This document shows positions 7,882 through 15,747 of a stretch of 51,416 nucleotides of DNA, piece after piece. The DNA is from Prolixibacteraceae bacterium. GTDB lineage: Bacteria > Bacteroidota > Bacteroidia > Bacteroidales > Prolixibacteraceae. The position numbers and the translations under genes are program-made. The notes beneath the pieces were generated by a model, which saw only the letters and a list, made by a program, of their open reading frames with translations, searched no databases and was not told where the DNA came from. Where the stretch lies: positions 1 through 51,416 of the forward strand of contig JANXYV010000191.1 of assembly GCA_025355875.1 (NCBI GenBank), given 5' to 3'. Position 1 is the stretch's first letter. Each line of letters opens with the position of its first letter.

Positions 7882-8184
7882 TTATCCCCTTGCATAAACC
7901 AATGATTTTGAGCGGTCTATATTCTGGCGAATGTATGGATTCTTGATCGCTTTATTTTCAAGCAGATCGATTGGCCGCCGGAAAAGGTCCTGTAAAGCAA
8001 ACTTCAGGTTGAAATAGCTTTCCGCATAATCAATCGGATCATTGGAATCGATGTCAACAACCAAATCGATATCACTATCTGCTGAAAACCTATCGGTTAG
8101 CACCGACCCAAATACAAACAGGGATTTGACCTTATTCTGAAGGCAAAGACTATTTATTTCGATGGAATATTGATCTAAGTACAT
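7882..8184 (-). CDS. MntA-like nucleotidyltransferase antitoxin
   Basis: A 100-residue minimal nucleotidyltransferase. It carries the GSxxx(7)DxD signature of the pol-beta superfamily: VFGSVLTDRFSADSDIDLVVDI near residues 24-45. The C-terminus (RPIDLLENKAIKNPYIRQNI) is typical of MntA partners of HepT HEPN toxins, which they inactivate by AMPylation in characterised systems. Its stop codon directly precedes the HepT remnant in the same frame. A -7-like box lies 17 bp upstream of the ATG. The gene looks intact although its toxin is truncated, so it may be a decaying leftover. Confidence 0.85.
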   Translation of the reverse strand: MYLDQYSIEINSLCLQNKVKSLFVFGSVLTDRFSADSDIDLVVDIDSNDPIDYAESYFNLKFALQDLFRRPIDLLENKAIKNPYIRQNIDRSKSLVYARG

Positions 8185-8200
8185 AACCTGAAAGTTTATC

Positions 8201-8208
8201 CAAAGTTA
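8201..8208 (-). promoter_or_regulatory. candidate -7 box for the MntA-like gene
   Basis: The minus strand reads TAACTTTG, matching TAnnTTTG, 17 bp upstream of the ATG at 8184. It suggests the antitoxin gene can be transcribed separately from the small gene upstream. Confidence 0.35.
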
Positions 8209-8240
8209 ATTTTTAAGTTCCGAAATATCAGAGGAGAAAC

Positions 8241-8411
8241 TTAGTTTTCCGGGAATTCTTGTTTTGCTTTCTTCGCGTTCGAAGCAATTTCTTCTCTTCT
8301 GGCTTCAGAAATGTTCTGCTCCAAAAGGTTTTTAAGCTCTAATTTGTCTTCCATTGGCATGCAATAAATCTGATCCACCAGATCGCTGAATTGAATTGCT
8401 TGTGTTTTCAT
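8241..8411 (-). CDS. small antitoxin-like protein, 56 residues
   Basis: The reading frame MKTQAIQFSDLVDQIY... is highly charged and probably helical (MEDKLELKNLLEQNISEARREEIASNAKKAKQEF). It begins with ATG and ends with TAA. It resembles the short antitoxin-like partners (DUF2281/RelB-like) found next to RelE or PIN toxins in Bacteroidota, but no such toxin is present. It lies 57 bp upstream of the MntA-like gene on the same strand, between the two copies of the hairpin repeat. The coding character is good for its size, but the function is only suggested. Confidence 0.6.
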   Translation of the reverse strand: MKTQAIQFSDLVDQIYCMPMEDKLELKNLLEQNISEARREEIASNAKKAKQEFPEN

Positions 8412-8476
8412 TGTTCTGTTGTTTTGTGAAAGCGAAGATAACTATTTTTTTTTCTGAACAGAAAGATGGTGTTATT

Positions 8477-8541
8477 GCAAAAGCAATTCATCCGATGACT
8501 TCAAGTCATCGGATGAATACCCAAAATAAAAGCAAAAGCCA
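8477..8541. repeat. hairpin repeat copy 2
   Basis: It has the same 15-bp stem as copy 1 (8486-8500 with 8504-8518; loop TCA instead of CCA) and the same ACCCAAAATAAAAGCAAAAGCC-like tail, in the same orientation. Together the copies bracket the toxin-antitoxin remnant as direct repeats about 850 bp apart. Confidence 0.8.
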
Positions 8542-8544
8542 CCT

Positions 8545-8658
8545 CGCTGGCGCGGATTTGTAATCCGTGCCTTAATCAGTACCCCTCGCTGGTGCAGGTC
8601 TGTGACCTGTGCCTCCAACATTTGTTAGCCAGGCACGAGTTGCAAACTCGCGCCAGCG
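8545..8658. repeat. three-unit palindromic intergenic repeat
   Basis: A 28-bp unit beginning CGCTGG(C/T)GC and ending GTGCCT occurs at 8545-8572 and again in direct orientation at 8587-8614. An inverted copy lies at 8631-8658, matching the first at about 24 of 28 positions. Each unit has its own internal dyad. It resembles the REP-type intergenic repeats widespread in Bacteroidota. It lies 37 bp beyond the stop of the papain-like gene. Confidence 0.75.
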
Positions 8659-8694
8659 GGTGTAGCCCGGACTGCAAAAAAAGAATGCAGAAGC

Positions 8695-10389
8695 TTAATT
8701 CAAGCCTGAGATCTTATTCAATTTGATTGTTTTTGTGACGCCTGATATTTGTATCTTCCCCATATAAATACCATCTGGCAAAGCATTTCCATCGAAAACA
8801 AGCCGATGGGTTCCGGCTTCGAATTCGCGGTTGGCAATTTCGACCAGCTGCCGACCTAAGGTATCGAAAATGTATAATTTAACAATCTGCCTTTGAGGTA
8901 CTTCGAACTCGATTGTGGCGCTCTGGATAAAAGGATTGGGATATGTTCGTAACGAAAATTTTGAAGATTCAAGAGCTTTAGCTTCAGCGGGATTTTCTTC
9001 AATCGTAAAGGTAATAAGTTTACGTTTTACGACTGAGGTGCAGGATTTGACGTGAGATTTTAAACCTCCTAGTCCAAAATGATGAGCGACTAGAAATCCC
9101 AAAAAATCATTAAACACCAATGTAGTATCAGGCAAATCAATGACCTTGGCCACAATATTTTTACCGGTAGCCAAGAAACTAATGTTGGCTGAGTTAACTC
9201 GACAAGTCGCTGCGCGCTGATAAGAATAAAGGACTTCATCGTTCTGTCCAATATAAGAAGCAGAAACTGGATCAAAAACAACTACAGATAGCGATTTTAG
9301 ATTATCAATTAAACTAAGATCGGTCAGCAAATCATAATTACCGTCAGTGTTGTTAAGCGGAAAATAAATAAAGTTACTTCTAAGTTTAATCCTGTTTCCA
9401 TTCATATTTACTACCTGTGCCTGATTGCGATTGTAAAGATAATCAAAAACATTATCAAAATCAACTTTTTTAATTGAATAATATCCATATTCAAGATTAT
9501 CAAGCAAAGTGTCAACAAAGCAATTACTGTAGTTAGCAATATCAGAACCGCTCAGAGCACCGCTAAGATTAAGATTCATGAGCACTGTTGATGGCTGTGA
9601 AGAAAAATCTTCTTCGATGAAGTAACAATTGTTTGGAAAAAGTCCTAAATAGAACCATTTGTAATCAAAATACCAAACCCCGTTTGATGTAAGCTCGGTA
9701 TTGGAATCCAGAACCATAAAGGCTCCTCTTCCGGTTGCCGTTTTAATAGTGTCGTTATAGCCGACAACTGCCACGGCATGACCTGAACGCATACTATCGA
9801 TACTAGTTCCCGGATAGCAAGAAAAAACATTGTGTTTATCGGACAACTTCATGGCCGAATCAAATACGCGAAAATCCAAGGAAAAACATTTTCCTCTCGC
9901 TAAAGAATCTTTTAAAGCAAGAATTCGTTTGTTGACTTCATCCGAATTTGGGTGATTTAAGAAATTAAGATTAAACATCCGCTTACTTTTATAAGCCAAA
10001 GCTTTTTTTCTTAACTCTAAAGAGGGTTTAACGTTATTTGTTAATTCCGTTAAAGGAAAATCAGCCACCGTAGCACAGCCCTGACTTTTCAAAAAGTAGA
10101 AAACGCCATAAGCATCTGACATTTCGGTCGTGGGATCAATATTTTGATTCCAAGCAAAAGAGTGGCTAAACTGATTTACTTCAAGCTTAGGGTCACGATT
10201 AAAATGTTTATTCCATTCATATGATTTAATATAATAAATCAATGAAAAGTAAGTACAGTCCGGAATTACTTGCTGATTCCGGGCAGGTGGGAAGAAGGCA
10301 ATGTTATCAACAACCGGCGGTAAATTTTTAGTTTGACCATAGGCAATACTTGATAACAACAACACAAGAAAAATTAGAAGTTTTTTCAC
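8695..10389 (-). CDS. papain-like (C1-type) cysteine peptidase homologue with T9SS sorting domain
   Basis: This secreted 564-residue protein has a signal peptide (1-18, SIAYG-Q). Its N-terminal domain is laid out like papain. Cys45 sits in RNQQVIPDCTYFS where C1 peptidases have an NQGxCGSCW-like block. His204 is in SGHAVAVVGYND and Asn230 in MVLDSNTE. A middle region (about 270-470) is unassigned. The C-terminus (about 485-564, YPNPFIQSATIEF...DGIYMGKI) is a type A T9SS sorting domain, so export to the cell surface is expected. The GTG start has an AGGAG about 12 nt upstream, unusual in this phylum. The catalytic order supports a peptidase, but the motifs are divergent and a non-catalytic relative is possible. 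Confidence 0.72.
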   Translation of the reverse strand: MKKLLIFLVLLLSSIAYGQTKNLPPVVDNIAFFPPARNQQVIPDCTYFSLIYYIKSYEWNKHFNRDPKLEVNQFSHSFAWNQNIDPTTEMSDAYGVFYFLKSQGCATVADFPLTELTNNVKPSLELRKKALAYKSKRMFNLNFLNHPNSDEVNKRILALKDSLARGKCFSLDFRVFDSAMKLSDKHNVFSCYPGTSIDSMRSGHAVAVVGYNDTIKTATGRGAFMVLDSNTELTSNGVWYFDYKWFYLGLFPNNCYFIEEDFSSQPSTVLMNLNLSGALSGSDIANYSNCFVDTLLDNLEYGYYSIKKVDFDNVFDYLYNRNQAQVVNMNGNRIKLRSNFIYFPLNNTDGNYDLLTDLSLIDNLKSLSVVVFDPVSASYIGQNDEVLYSYQRAATCRVNSANISFLATGKNIVAKVIDLPDTTLVFNDFLGFLVAHHFGLGGLKSHVKSCTSVVKRKLITFTIEENPAEAKALESSKFSLRTYPNPFIQSATIEFEVPQRQIVKLYIFDTLGRQLVEIANREFEAGTHRLVFDGNALPDGIYMGKIQISGVTKTIKLNKISGLN

Positions 10390-10540
10390 GGCTTTGTTCT
10401 CCTTTTTATATTTATTCCCTTATATTTCGTTTTTTAGCGTCTATAGTCGCTATCTGATACAAGTTTAATCTATTCTTGAATTATATACAATAGCCCGAAA
10501 TATTTTTGAATCAAAAAGTTATGAACAGAAGTTAGGGAGA

Positions 10541-11180
10541 GCTGCCTTCAAGACGCCGATTGGCTCAGATACCGAAGGCTCAGGCAGCGGGTATGCTGTG
10601 GGATGTGCTTTTTTGAACGTTATCGTTTTATACTTTTGCGAACCGAAATTGTTATTCGAAGCGCGCTCCCTGAGTAACGAAGTGTATCGAAGGGAGCTTC
10701 AATGAGAACTGCCTTCGACATCTTCGACAAGCTCAGATACCGAAGGCTCAGGCAGCGGGTCAATCAGCGACATTATTTCATAGCTACAACAGTTCCTCGA
10801 AGCGCCGCTCCCTGAGTAACGAAGTGTATCGAAGGGAGTAATGATGAGAGAACCGCCTTCGACAGGCTCAGGCAGCGGATATGCGGAGGTATTTGCTTTT
10901 TAGAGCGTTACCGTTTTGAGGCTTTTGGGAACTAATACTGCTTTTCGAAGCGCGCTCCCTGAGTAACGAAGTGTATCGAAGGGAGCTTCAATGAGAACTG
11001 CCTTCGACATCTTCGACAAGCTCAGATACCGAAGGCTCAGGCAGCGGGTGTGCGGAGGTTTTTACTTTTTGGGGAGTTTGTGTTTAGGCTTTTGCGAACG
11101 GACAGTGTGATTCAAAGCACCGCTCCCTGAGCCGCATGTTTCCTGAGCGCGAAGCAGTCGAAGGAAAGCAGTCGAAGGGA
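10541..11180. repeat. tandem array of intergenic repeat units
   Basis: The 790-bp gap 10390-11181 holds no gene. Its main content is a degenerate tandem array. The phrase CGCTCCCTGAGTAACGAAG starts at 10664, 10806 and 10953, with a decayed copy at 11121. Each is followed by TGTATCGAAGGGAG and, about 45 bp on, ACCGAAGGCTCAGGCAGCGG. Spacings are 142, 147 and 168 bp. The GCTCCCT...GGGAGC and CTGAG...CTCAG pieces can pair, so each unit folds. The final unit runs into the 3' end of the GIY-YIG gene. Confidence 0.85.
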
Positions 11181-11181
11181 G

Positions 11182-11475
11182 CTATCGTCGCTTCCGCCCA
11201 TAACTTTTCGCTAACTCCGGTAAATCGCCGTTTCGTCCTTCTATCAGTGCTTCTTTCTTCGTATGGCTCCAGCCGTGGATTTGTCTTTCGCGGTAATAGG
11301 CTTCATCAATACGATCATACTCTTCGAAATAGACCAATTCTACCGGGAGCCGTTTTCTTGTATGATTAGCACCTTTACCATTTTGATGTTCTTCAAGCCG
11401 TCGATCCAAATCGTTGGTACTTCCGGTATAATAACTGCCATCGATACAGAGAAGTATGTAAACAAATCCTTTCAT
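11182..11475 (-). CDS. GIY-YIG nuclease domain protein (UPF0213-like)
   Basis: A 97-residue single-domain protein. VYIL (5-8) and YYTGST (15-20) form the GIY-YIG core. Arg25/Arg26, His30 and Glu63 (YYRERQIHGW) are the expected metal-dependent nuclease residues, followed by the basic HTKKEALI segment. The family covers small structure-specific or homing-type endonucleases; these minimal forms have no settled role. The last ten or so residues (LAKSYGRKRR) are encoded by the edge of the repeat array. The ATG lies 16 bp downstream of the GH29 stop, so this gene with its repeats looks inserted next to the sugar cluster. A TATATTTG box overlaps the start region (11478-11485). Confidence 0.88.
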   Translation of the reverse strand: MKGFVYILLCIDGSYYTGSTNDLDRRLEEHQNGKGANHTRKRLPVELVYFEEYDRIDEAYYRERQIHGWSHTKKEALIEGRNGDLPELAKSYGRKRR

Positions 11476-11490
11476 ACCAAATATACAAAT

Positions 11491-12858
11491 CTATTTTTTC
11501 TCAATCTCCAACACAATCACCTGATTAATCACATTTCGGTTCAGTTTTGGAAGTTGCAGGGTTAGCTCAGAATTTGTTTTATTCAGGCTAAATCCAATTA
11601 CTTTTCCCGATTCGAATGAGCTTGCTTTTTTGAGTTGATAGGGAAAGTTTTTCAGGTTTAATTCAAAATTTATGGCTTCAGGATGAATGATGTGCAGGTA
11701 AACCTTGTTGTCTTTCTCGACTGCGACGCCCCAATCTGCTGGTTTCATCCAGCTTTTCCGGGTTCCGTAGATGGTTTCTCCGTAGATTTGTAGCCAGTTT
11801 CCTATTCCAAGCAGTCGTTCCTGATGTGCCTTCCGAATCTCACCTTCAGGAGTCGGTCCGACATTCAGGAGTAAATTCGAACCCAATCCTGCAGATTTGA
11901 CGAGCAAATGAACCAGTTCTTTGACCGATCGGTTGATGGTGTCGTTGGTGACATAACCCCAGCTATGGCCAATGATGTCGCTCATTTCAAGCGGTAATTG
12001 CTGAGAAATTTTTGCATCTGCCGAAAAGCCTGCACCGGAATTTTCACCGGGCAGGTCGCGTTCGAAGGTTTGAAAGTCTTCGCCGGGGAAAGGTGTTAGA
12101 TGATGGTTATTGACAATCAGGCATCCGGGCTGTAAATTGTGAATCAGCTTGTAAATCTGGTCGTAATGCCATTCCCGCATCTGATCTCCGTTTCGTCCGT
12201 TCATCGTTTTCACCTGATCCCAATGCCCGTCGAACCAGATTCCGGAGATGGTTCCGTAGTTGGTCAGGATTTCGGTCAGCTGATTTTTCATGAACTGAAT
12301 ATAAGCTTCCCAATTGCAATCGCCCTGAATTCCGGTTCCTCTTTTTGTATTTCCGGCACAATAATCAGTTCGGTAAAAATCGGCCAGCGAATAGTAGCAA
12401 ACCAGGCGAATTCCCTGCTTGTGGCATTCGTCAGCCAGCATTTTCAGAACATCTTTGTGATACGGCGTGTTCATGATTCCCCAATCGGAATATTTTGTGT
12501 TGAACATGCTGAAACTGTCGTGATGCCTGGTGGTAAAAGTGATGTATTTCATTCCGGCATCTTTGGCCAGTTTGACCAGCGCTGCAGCATCGAATTTCTC
12601 CGGATTGAATTTGTGCATGTTTTCGCGGTAGGCATTGGCATCTTTGCCCGACAAGGCCCAGCCAATTTCTTCGCCCAGCACACTCGATACGCCCCAGTGA
12701 ACAAACATGCCGAAATGGGCATCCTGAAACCATTCGCGGTTTTTCAGGTTCTCTTTTGAAGGAACGTAACCAATCTGGCCTTGATCGAGGTTGTTTCCTT
12801 GTCCGTGACAAACTGAAAGACTAAATACCATCACAAAAATTAGGAATATTGTTTTCAT
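11491..12858 (-). CDS. alpha-L-fucosidase, GH29
   Basis: A secreted retaining alpha-L-fucosidase that removes fucose from glycan side chains. A signal peptide (MKTIFLIFVMVFSLSVCHGQ) supports the ATG at 12858, although an ATG seven codons upstream at 12879 is also possible. GH29 hallmarks are HFGMFVHWGVSSVLGEE, YITFTTRHHDSFSMF and ISGIWFDGHWD; Asp in WFDG is the predicted nucleophile (residue 210 from this start). A short C-terminal beta-domain follows. It is the last gene of the 30-kb minus-strand sugar cluster. Fucose release fits fucosylated hemicellulose such as xyloglucan, but other fucosylated glycans remain possible. Confidence 0.93.
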   Translation of the reverse strand: MKTIFLIFVMVFSLSVCHGQGNNLDQGQIGYVPSKENLKNREWFQDAHFGMFVHWGVSSVLGEEIGWALSGKDANAYRENMHKFNPEKFDAAALVKLAKDAGMKYITFTTRHHDSFSMFNTKYSDWGIMNTPYHKDVLKMLADECHKQGIRLVCYYSLADFYRTDYCAGNTKRGTGIQGDCNWEAYIQFMKNQLTEILTNYGTISGIWFDGHWDQVKTMNGRNGDQMREWHYDQIYKLIHNLQPGCLIVNNHHLTPFPGEDFQTFERDLPGENSGAGFSADAKISQQLPLEMSDIIGHSWGYVTNDTINRSVKELVHLLVKSAGLGSNLLLNVGPTPEGEIRKAHQERLLGIGNWLQIYGETIYGTRKSWMKPADWGVAVEKDNKVYLHIIHPEAINFELNLKNFPYQLKKASSFESGKVIGFSLNKTNSELTLQLPKLNRNVINQVIVLEIEKK

Positions 12859-12916
12859 ACTATTGTTATATAGGTTCATTAATAATGCGAATTATGGGTT
12901 GAAGTATCGATTTTAA

Positions 12917-13129
12917 ATTGAACCCGCTTTGGGGTTCCAAATCACATCGTTCTATTTACCACGGGTTTACACCGTTCGACTGAGCTCACGCCGAAGCCCG
13001 CCGTTATTCAGATTAAATCCTTTCAGGATTTTTCTCTTTGAAACCACGAATGTGGTTTAATTTGAATAACCCCGTACGAAGTGCGGGGAAAGACAATGAA
13101 GTAAAAAAGAACCCCGAAGTGGGTTCAAT
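12917..13129. repeat. 213-bp element with 21-bp terminal inverted repeats
   Basis: The 350-bp gap between GH29 and the next gene is mostly this element. ATTGAACCCGCTTTGGGGTTC at its left end is matched by a near-complement at 13109-13129. Internal hairpins include AAATCC-TTTC-GGATTT, ACCACGAATGTGGT and CCCCGTACGAAGTGCGGGG. No coding potential is seen. It fits the family of non-coding structured elements common between Bacteroidota genes. Confidence 0.75.
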
Positions 13130-13210
13130 AAAGTGCTTATTATTAGAAATATAAATAATTATCATACATTTTTTTTACTCTTAATTCACATTCATCTAAC
13201 TGTTAATGCA

Positions 13211-14743
13211 TTAGCGACCTTTGTTCAGATTGGTAATCCGAAGCGCAAGGTCGAGTTTATATTCAGGTGTTTTTAAATCAAGATTTCCTCCTTTGCAGGA
13301 AAGATTTTCGGTTTGAATTATTTTTCCTGAAACAGGTTCAATCCATTCGATTTTGTATTTCCCTTCAGGAACGGCATTGATGCCGATTGTTTCGTGATAA
13401 TTGCCGGGTTTTGCTGTGAAATGGGCGCCCCATCCGCTTTCGGGAGCGCCATGAAAAAGGTAAAAGGCATATTGTTTTCCGGGCTGTGCGAGCGCTTTGC
13501 AGATGGCATCCGAAGGCAAACCGCTAAATCCGGCAAAGGGCGACAAGTTGATTAAATCGAGGCTATTCATAAATTCCTTCAAAACTTTGCGCTGCGGGAC
13601 AATTTGTTTTTGTGTGATTGATCCGCCGGTTTCATGTTTGCGGTAATACTCACCATTCAGGTTAATAGTACCAGCGCCGCCCGATAGCATGAACCACCAG
13701 CCTTCGAGCCGCACTGCTTCAGCATTATATGGGTTTTTGGAGAGGCTGATGCCAAAATAATTCGACTCCACGCACATCAGCGGTTTATTGCTTTTAAAAT
13801 TGATATCCAATGCTTTCTGGGATAAACTGATGTATTCGGTCGGCAGCCAGTCGCACCAGGCTTCTTCGGAAAAATCAGGAGAAAGACTTTGGACGGTTTG
13901 GCCCAGGATATGTTTCTTCGGAAGATTTTTTTCGGCATTCAGAAAGGCATCCTTCATGGCCTTGATCCATGGAATCACAGCGCTGTCGGGGAGGAAAATG
14001 CAGCTTCCGTCGGGCCGGCCCTGCAAGGAAGGTTCGTCACAAATATCGAAGATCACATTATCAAATTCATTGAGTTCGGTGGTCAGTTTTTCAATATAAG
14101 CTTTCTGATACCGGATCACATCCAGGTTTTGCGGCGAAAATGAGGTGAAAAGGCCGCAATCTTTGGCTTCGTATTTTCCAACGCACTGAATGTTATTTTC
14201 ATGATACATAGCCATCAGTGGCCAGCAAACCTCGTACATGCCGTTGAAAAAGGCGACTTCCACGATGATGTCTTTTTGTCGCGCCAGTTCAACAAAAGCT
14301 TTCATGCGTTTGAAATAATCCGGGTTCCATTTTTCGAGATCGTATTTACAGGATGGTTTTCCAGCTTCGGACAGAAATGGATTTGCCCCTATCTGTGCGG
14401 ATTTCGCCCAGGGAAGGAGTTGTCTTCCGGCCAAGGGTCCCAGCGGATTTCCTTTGATATACTTGTCGGGTGTTTCGAACATTCCTCCCGGATAAATGCG
14501 GGTCAGGTTCATGCCATTAACTGCCAGATAATTCAGGAATTTCGGGTAATCAAAATCCTGATCAATCACCGCGCCGTAATGATGGTCGGAGGTGATCAAT
14601 ACCAGTGGTTTACCGTTGTAGAAGAAATAGTGAGGATTGGCTTTACTGACTGAAACCGGTGAACTGGCCTCACCTACTGAAGTCATCAGGAGGAAGGCCG
14701 TGAGGATTTGAAAAATCTGCTTTATGATCGGGTATTTTTGCAT
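13211..14743 (-). CDS. secreted GH5-like (clan GH-A) glycoside hydrolase, DEP variant
   Basis: A 510-residue protein starting MQKYPIIKQ with a signal peptide. The upstream 38 codons of the open frame are rejected because a -7 box (14768-14775) lies inside them. The (beta/alpha)8 barrel carries the clan GH-A pattern: probable acid/base Glu237 in FDICDEP (Asp-Glu-Pro where most have Asn-Glu-Pro) and probable nucleophile Glu326 in PLMCVESNYFG. A beta-sandwich tail follows (PEGKYKIEWIEPVSGKII). It is paralogous to the protein at 22108-23505, sharing the same N-terminal layout (HYFFYNGKPLVLITS...HYGAV). Substrate is unknown; distant similarity to apiosidase-type DUF4038/GH140 proteins is an alternative. 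Confidence 0.75.
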   Translation of the reverse strand: MQKYPIIKQIFQILTAFLLMTSVGEASSPVSVSKANPHYFFYNGKPLVLITSDHHYGAVIDQDFDYPKFLNYLAVNGMNLTRIYPGGMFETPDKYIKGNPLGPLAGRQLLPWAKSAQIGANPFLSEAGKPSCKYDLEKWNPDYFKRMKAFVELARQKDIIVEVAFFNGMYEVCWPLMAMYHENNIQCVGKYEAKDCGLFTSFSPQNLDVIRYQKAYIEKLTTELNEFDNVIFDICDEPSLQGRPDGSCIFLPDSAVIPWIKAMKDAFLNAEKNLPKKHILGQTVQSLSPDFSEEAWCDWLPTEYISLSQKALDINFKSNKPLMCVESNYFGISLSKNPYNAEAVRLEGWWFMLSGGAGTINLNGEYYRKHETGGSITQKQIVPQRKVLKEFMNSLDLINLSPFAGFSGLPSDAICKALAQPGKQYAFYLFHGAPESGWGAHFTAKPGNYHETIGINAVPEGKYKIEWIEPVSGKIIQTENLSCKGGNLDLKTPEYKLDLALRITNLNKGR

Positions 14744-14767
14744 CGATCGGTAGGTTATGTCGTTACA

Positions 14768-14775
14768 CAAAGTTA
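14768..14775 (-). promoter_or_regulatory. candidate -7 box for the GH5-like gene
   Basis: The minus strand reads TAACTTTG (TAnnTTTG), placing transcription start near 14761 and giving a leader of about 18 nt before the ATG at 14743. It supports the shorter start and a separate transcript for the last two genes of the cluster. Confidence 0.45.
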
Positions 14776-14842
14776 TAAAAATATGGCAAAGCTGAATCGG
14801 GGTAGGCTTTGGGAATCCTGACTTCATGCTCACAAAAAACAA

Positions 14843-14872
14843 AAGGGAACCATCCAATCAGATCGTTCCCTT
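14843..14872 (-). terminator. rho-independent terminator after the DUF1080 gene
   Basis: On the minus strand a stem AAGGGAAC with GGTTCCCTT is followed directly by TTTGTTTTTTG. It lies 56 bp past the stop of the DUF1080 gene and would end the transcript entering from upstream. Confidence 0.75.
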
Positions 14873-14927
14873 ATCATTTTATTTTCAGATATCAACTTCC
14901 GTCTTCGGACTTCTGTCTTCCATCTTC

Positions 14928-15665
14928 TTACAATTCGCGAATCTTGATATTGCGGAACCAAACCGGATAACCATGGTCCTGTAATCCGATGAATCCTTCT
15001 TTGGCAATGCCTTCGGTCCAGCCCGGAAAGTCTTTGAATTTGCTATTGGTAACCATGGCATCCCATTCCTTGGTCCAGAGCGTATACTCAACCACTTTTA
15101 CACCGTTTTGGATATGGGTTACTTTTCCATCCTTTACACGTATCACCACAGTATTCCATTCGCCGGTTGGTTTCACGGTTTTTGGATCAGCCGGAAGAAT
15201 GTCGTACAACGAACCTGCCAGATGACTTGGTAATTTGTTGTCGGTAGCATCCACATTGTCGAGTACCTGAATTTCAGGAGCGGCATAATAAATTGGTTTT
15301 CCGGGTACTTCGCGCACATTGTAGAAAATACCGGAATTAGCCATTTTGCTGGCTTTCCAGTCGATAGTCAGTTCGAAGTTTTTAAATTTCTTCGACGAAA
15401 ACAGAATGTCGCCGTCCGATCCTTGTCCTGGTTGTTTTCCTTCGCCGGTAAAGACCTTCATGGCGTTATCTTCAATCAGCCAGTTTTTAGGCATGGTTTT
15501 GCCGTTGCACTGGCGCCAGCCGTCGAAGTTTGTGCCGTTGAACAACAGGGTCCAGCCTGCTTTTTGTTCTTCTTTCGAGAGTTTGTTCACGTTTTGTGAA
15601 ACTCCGGGAACCGCGATCAGTATCGCAGCCAGCAAAGCAAATGTCAAAAAAATGTTTCTTTTCAT
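14928..15665 (-). CDS. secreted DUF1080 (3-keto-disaccharide hydrolase-like) protein
   Basis: A 245-residue protein with a signal peptide (1-24, PGVSQ) and a single concanavalin-like DUF1080 domain. Typical blocks are GWTLLFNGTNFDGW, NFELTIDWKASKMANSGIFYNVRE, GEWNTVVIRVKDGKVTHIQNG and GFIGLQDHGYPVWFRNIKI. Members act on or bind sugars, and some hydrolyse 3-keto-glycosides made by sugar dehydrogenases. No dehydrogenase partner is seen here, so it is more safely described as a sugar-active sandwich domain. It lies 82 bp downstream of the GH31 gene on the same strand and ends at a strong terminator. Confidence 0.88.
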   Translation of the reverse strand: MKRNIFLTFALLAAILIAVPGVSQNVNKLSKEEQKAGWTLLFNGTNFDGWRQCNGKTMPKNWLIEDNAMKVFTGEGKQPGQGSDGDILFSSKKFKNFELTIDWKASKMANSGIFYNVREVPGKPIYYAAPEIQVLDNVDATDNKLPSHLAGSLYDILPADPKTVKPTGEWNTVVIRVKDGKVTHIQNGVKVVEYTLWTKEWDAMVTNSKFKDFPGWTEGIAKEGFIGLQDHGYPVWFRNIKIREL

Positions 15666-15747
15666 GATTTGAATTTTTAATATTCCTGTTCAGGAAATGG
15701 TTTATGTGTGTTTAGTATTTTCAATCCCGAAGTAACGAATTTTAAGT

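Noticed and set aside
10541-11180. CRISPR array
   Set aside because: Repeat phrases are spaced 142-168 bp apart with similar, not unique, intervening sequence, and no cas genes are present.
11136-11369. Forward 77-codon frame over the repeat array and GIY-YIG gene
   Set aside because: Mostly repeat DNA and antisense to a recognised domain.
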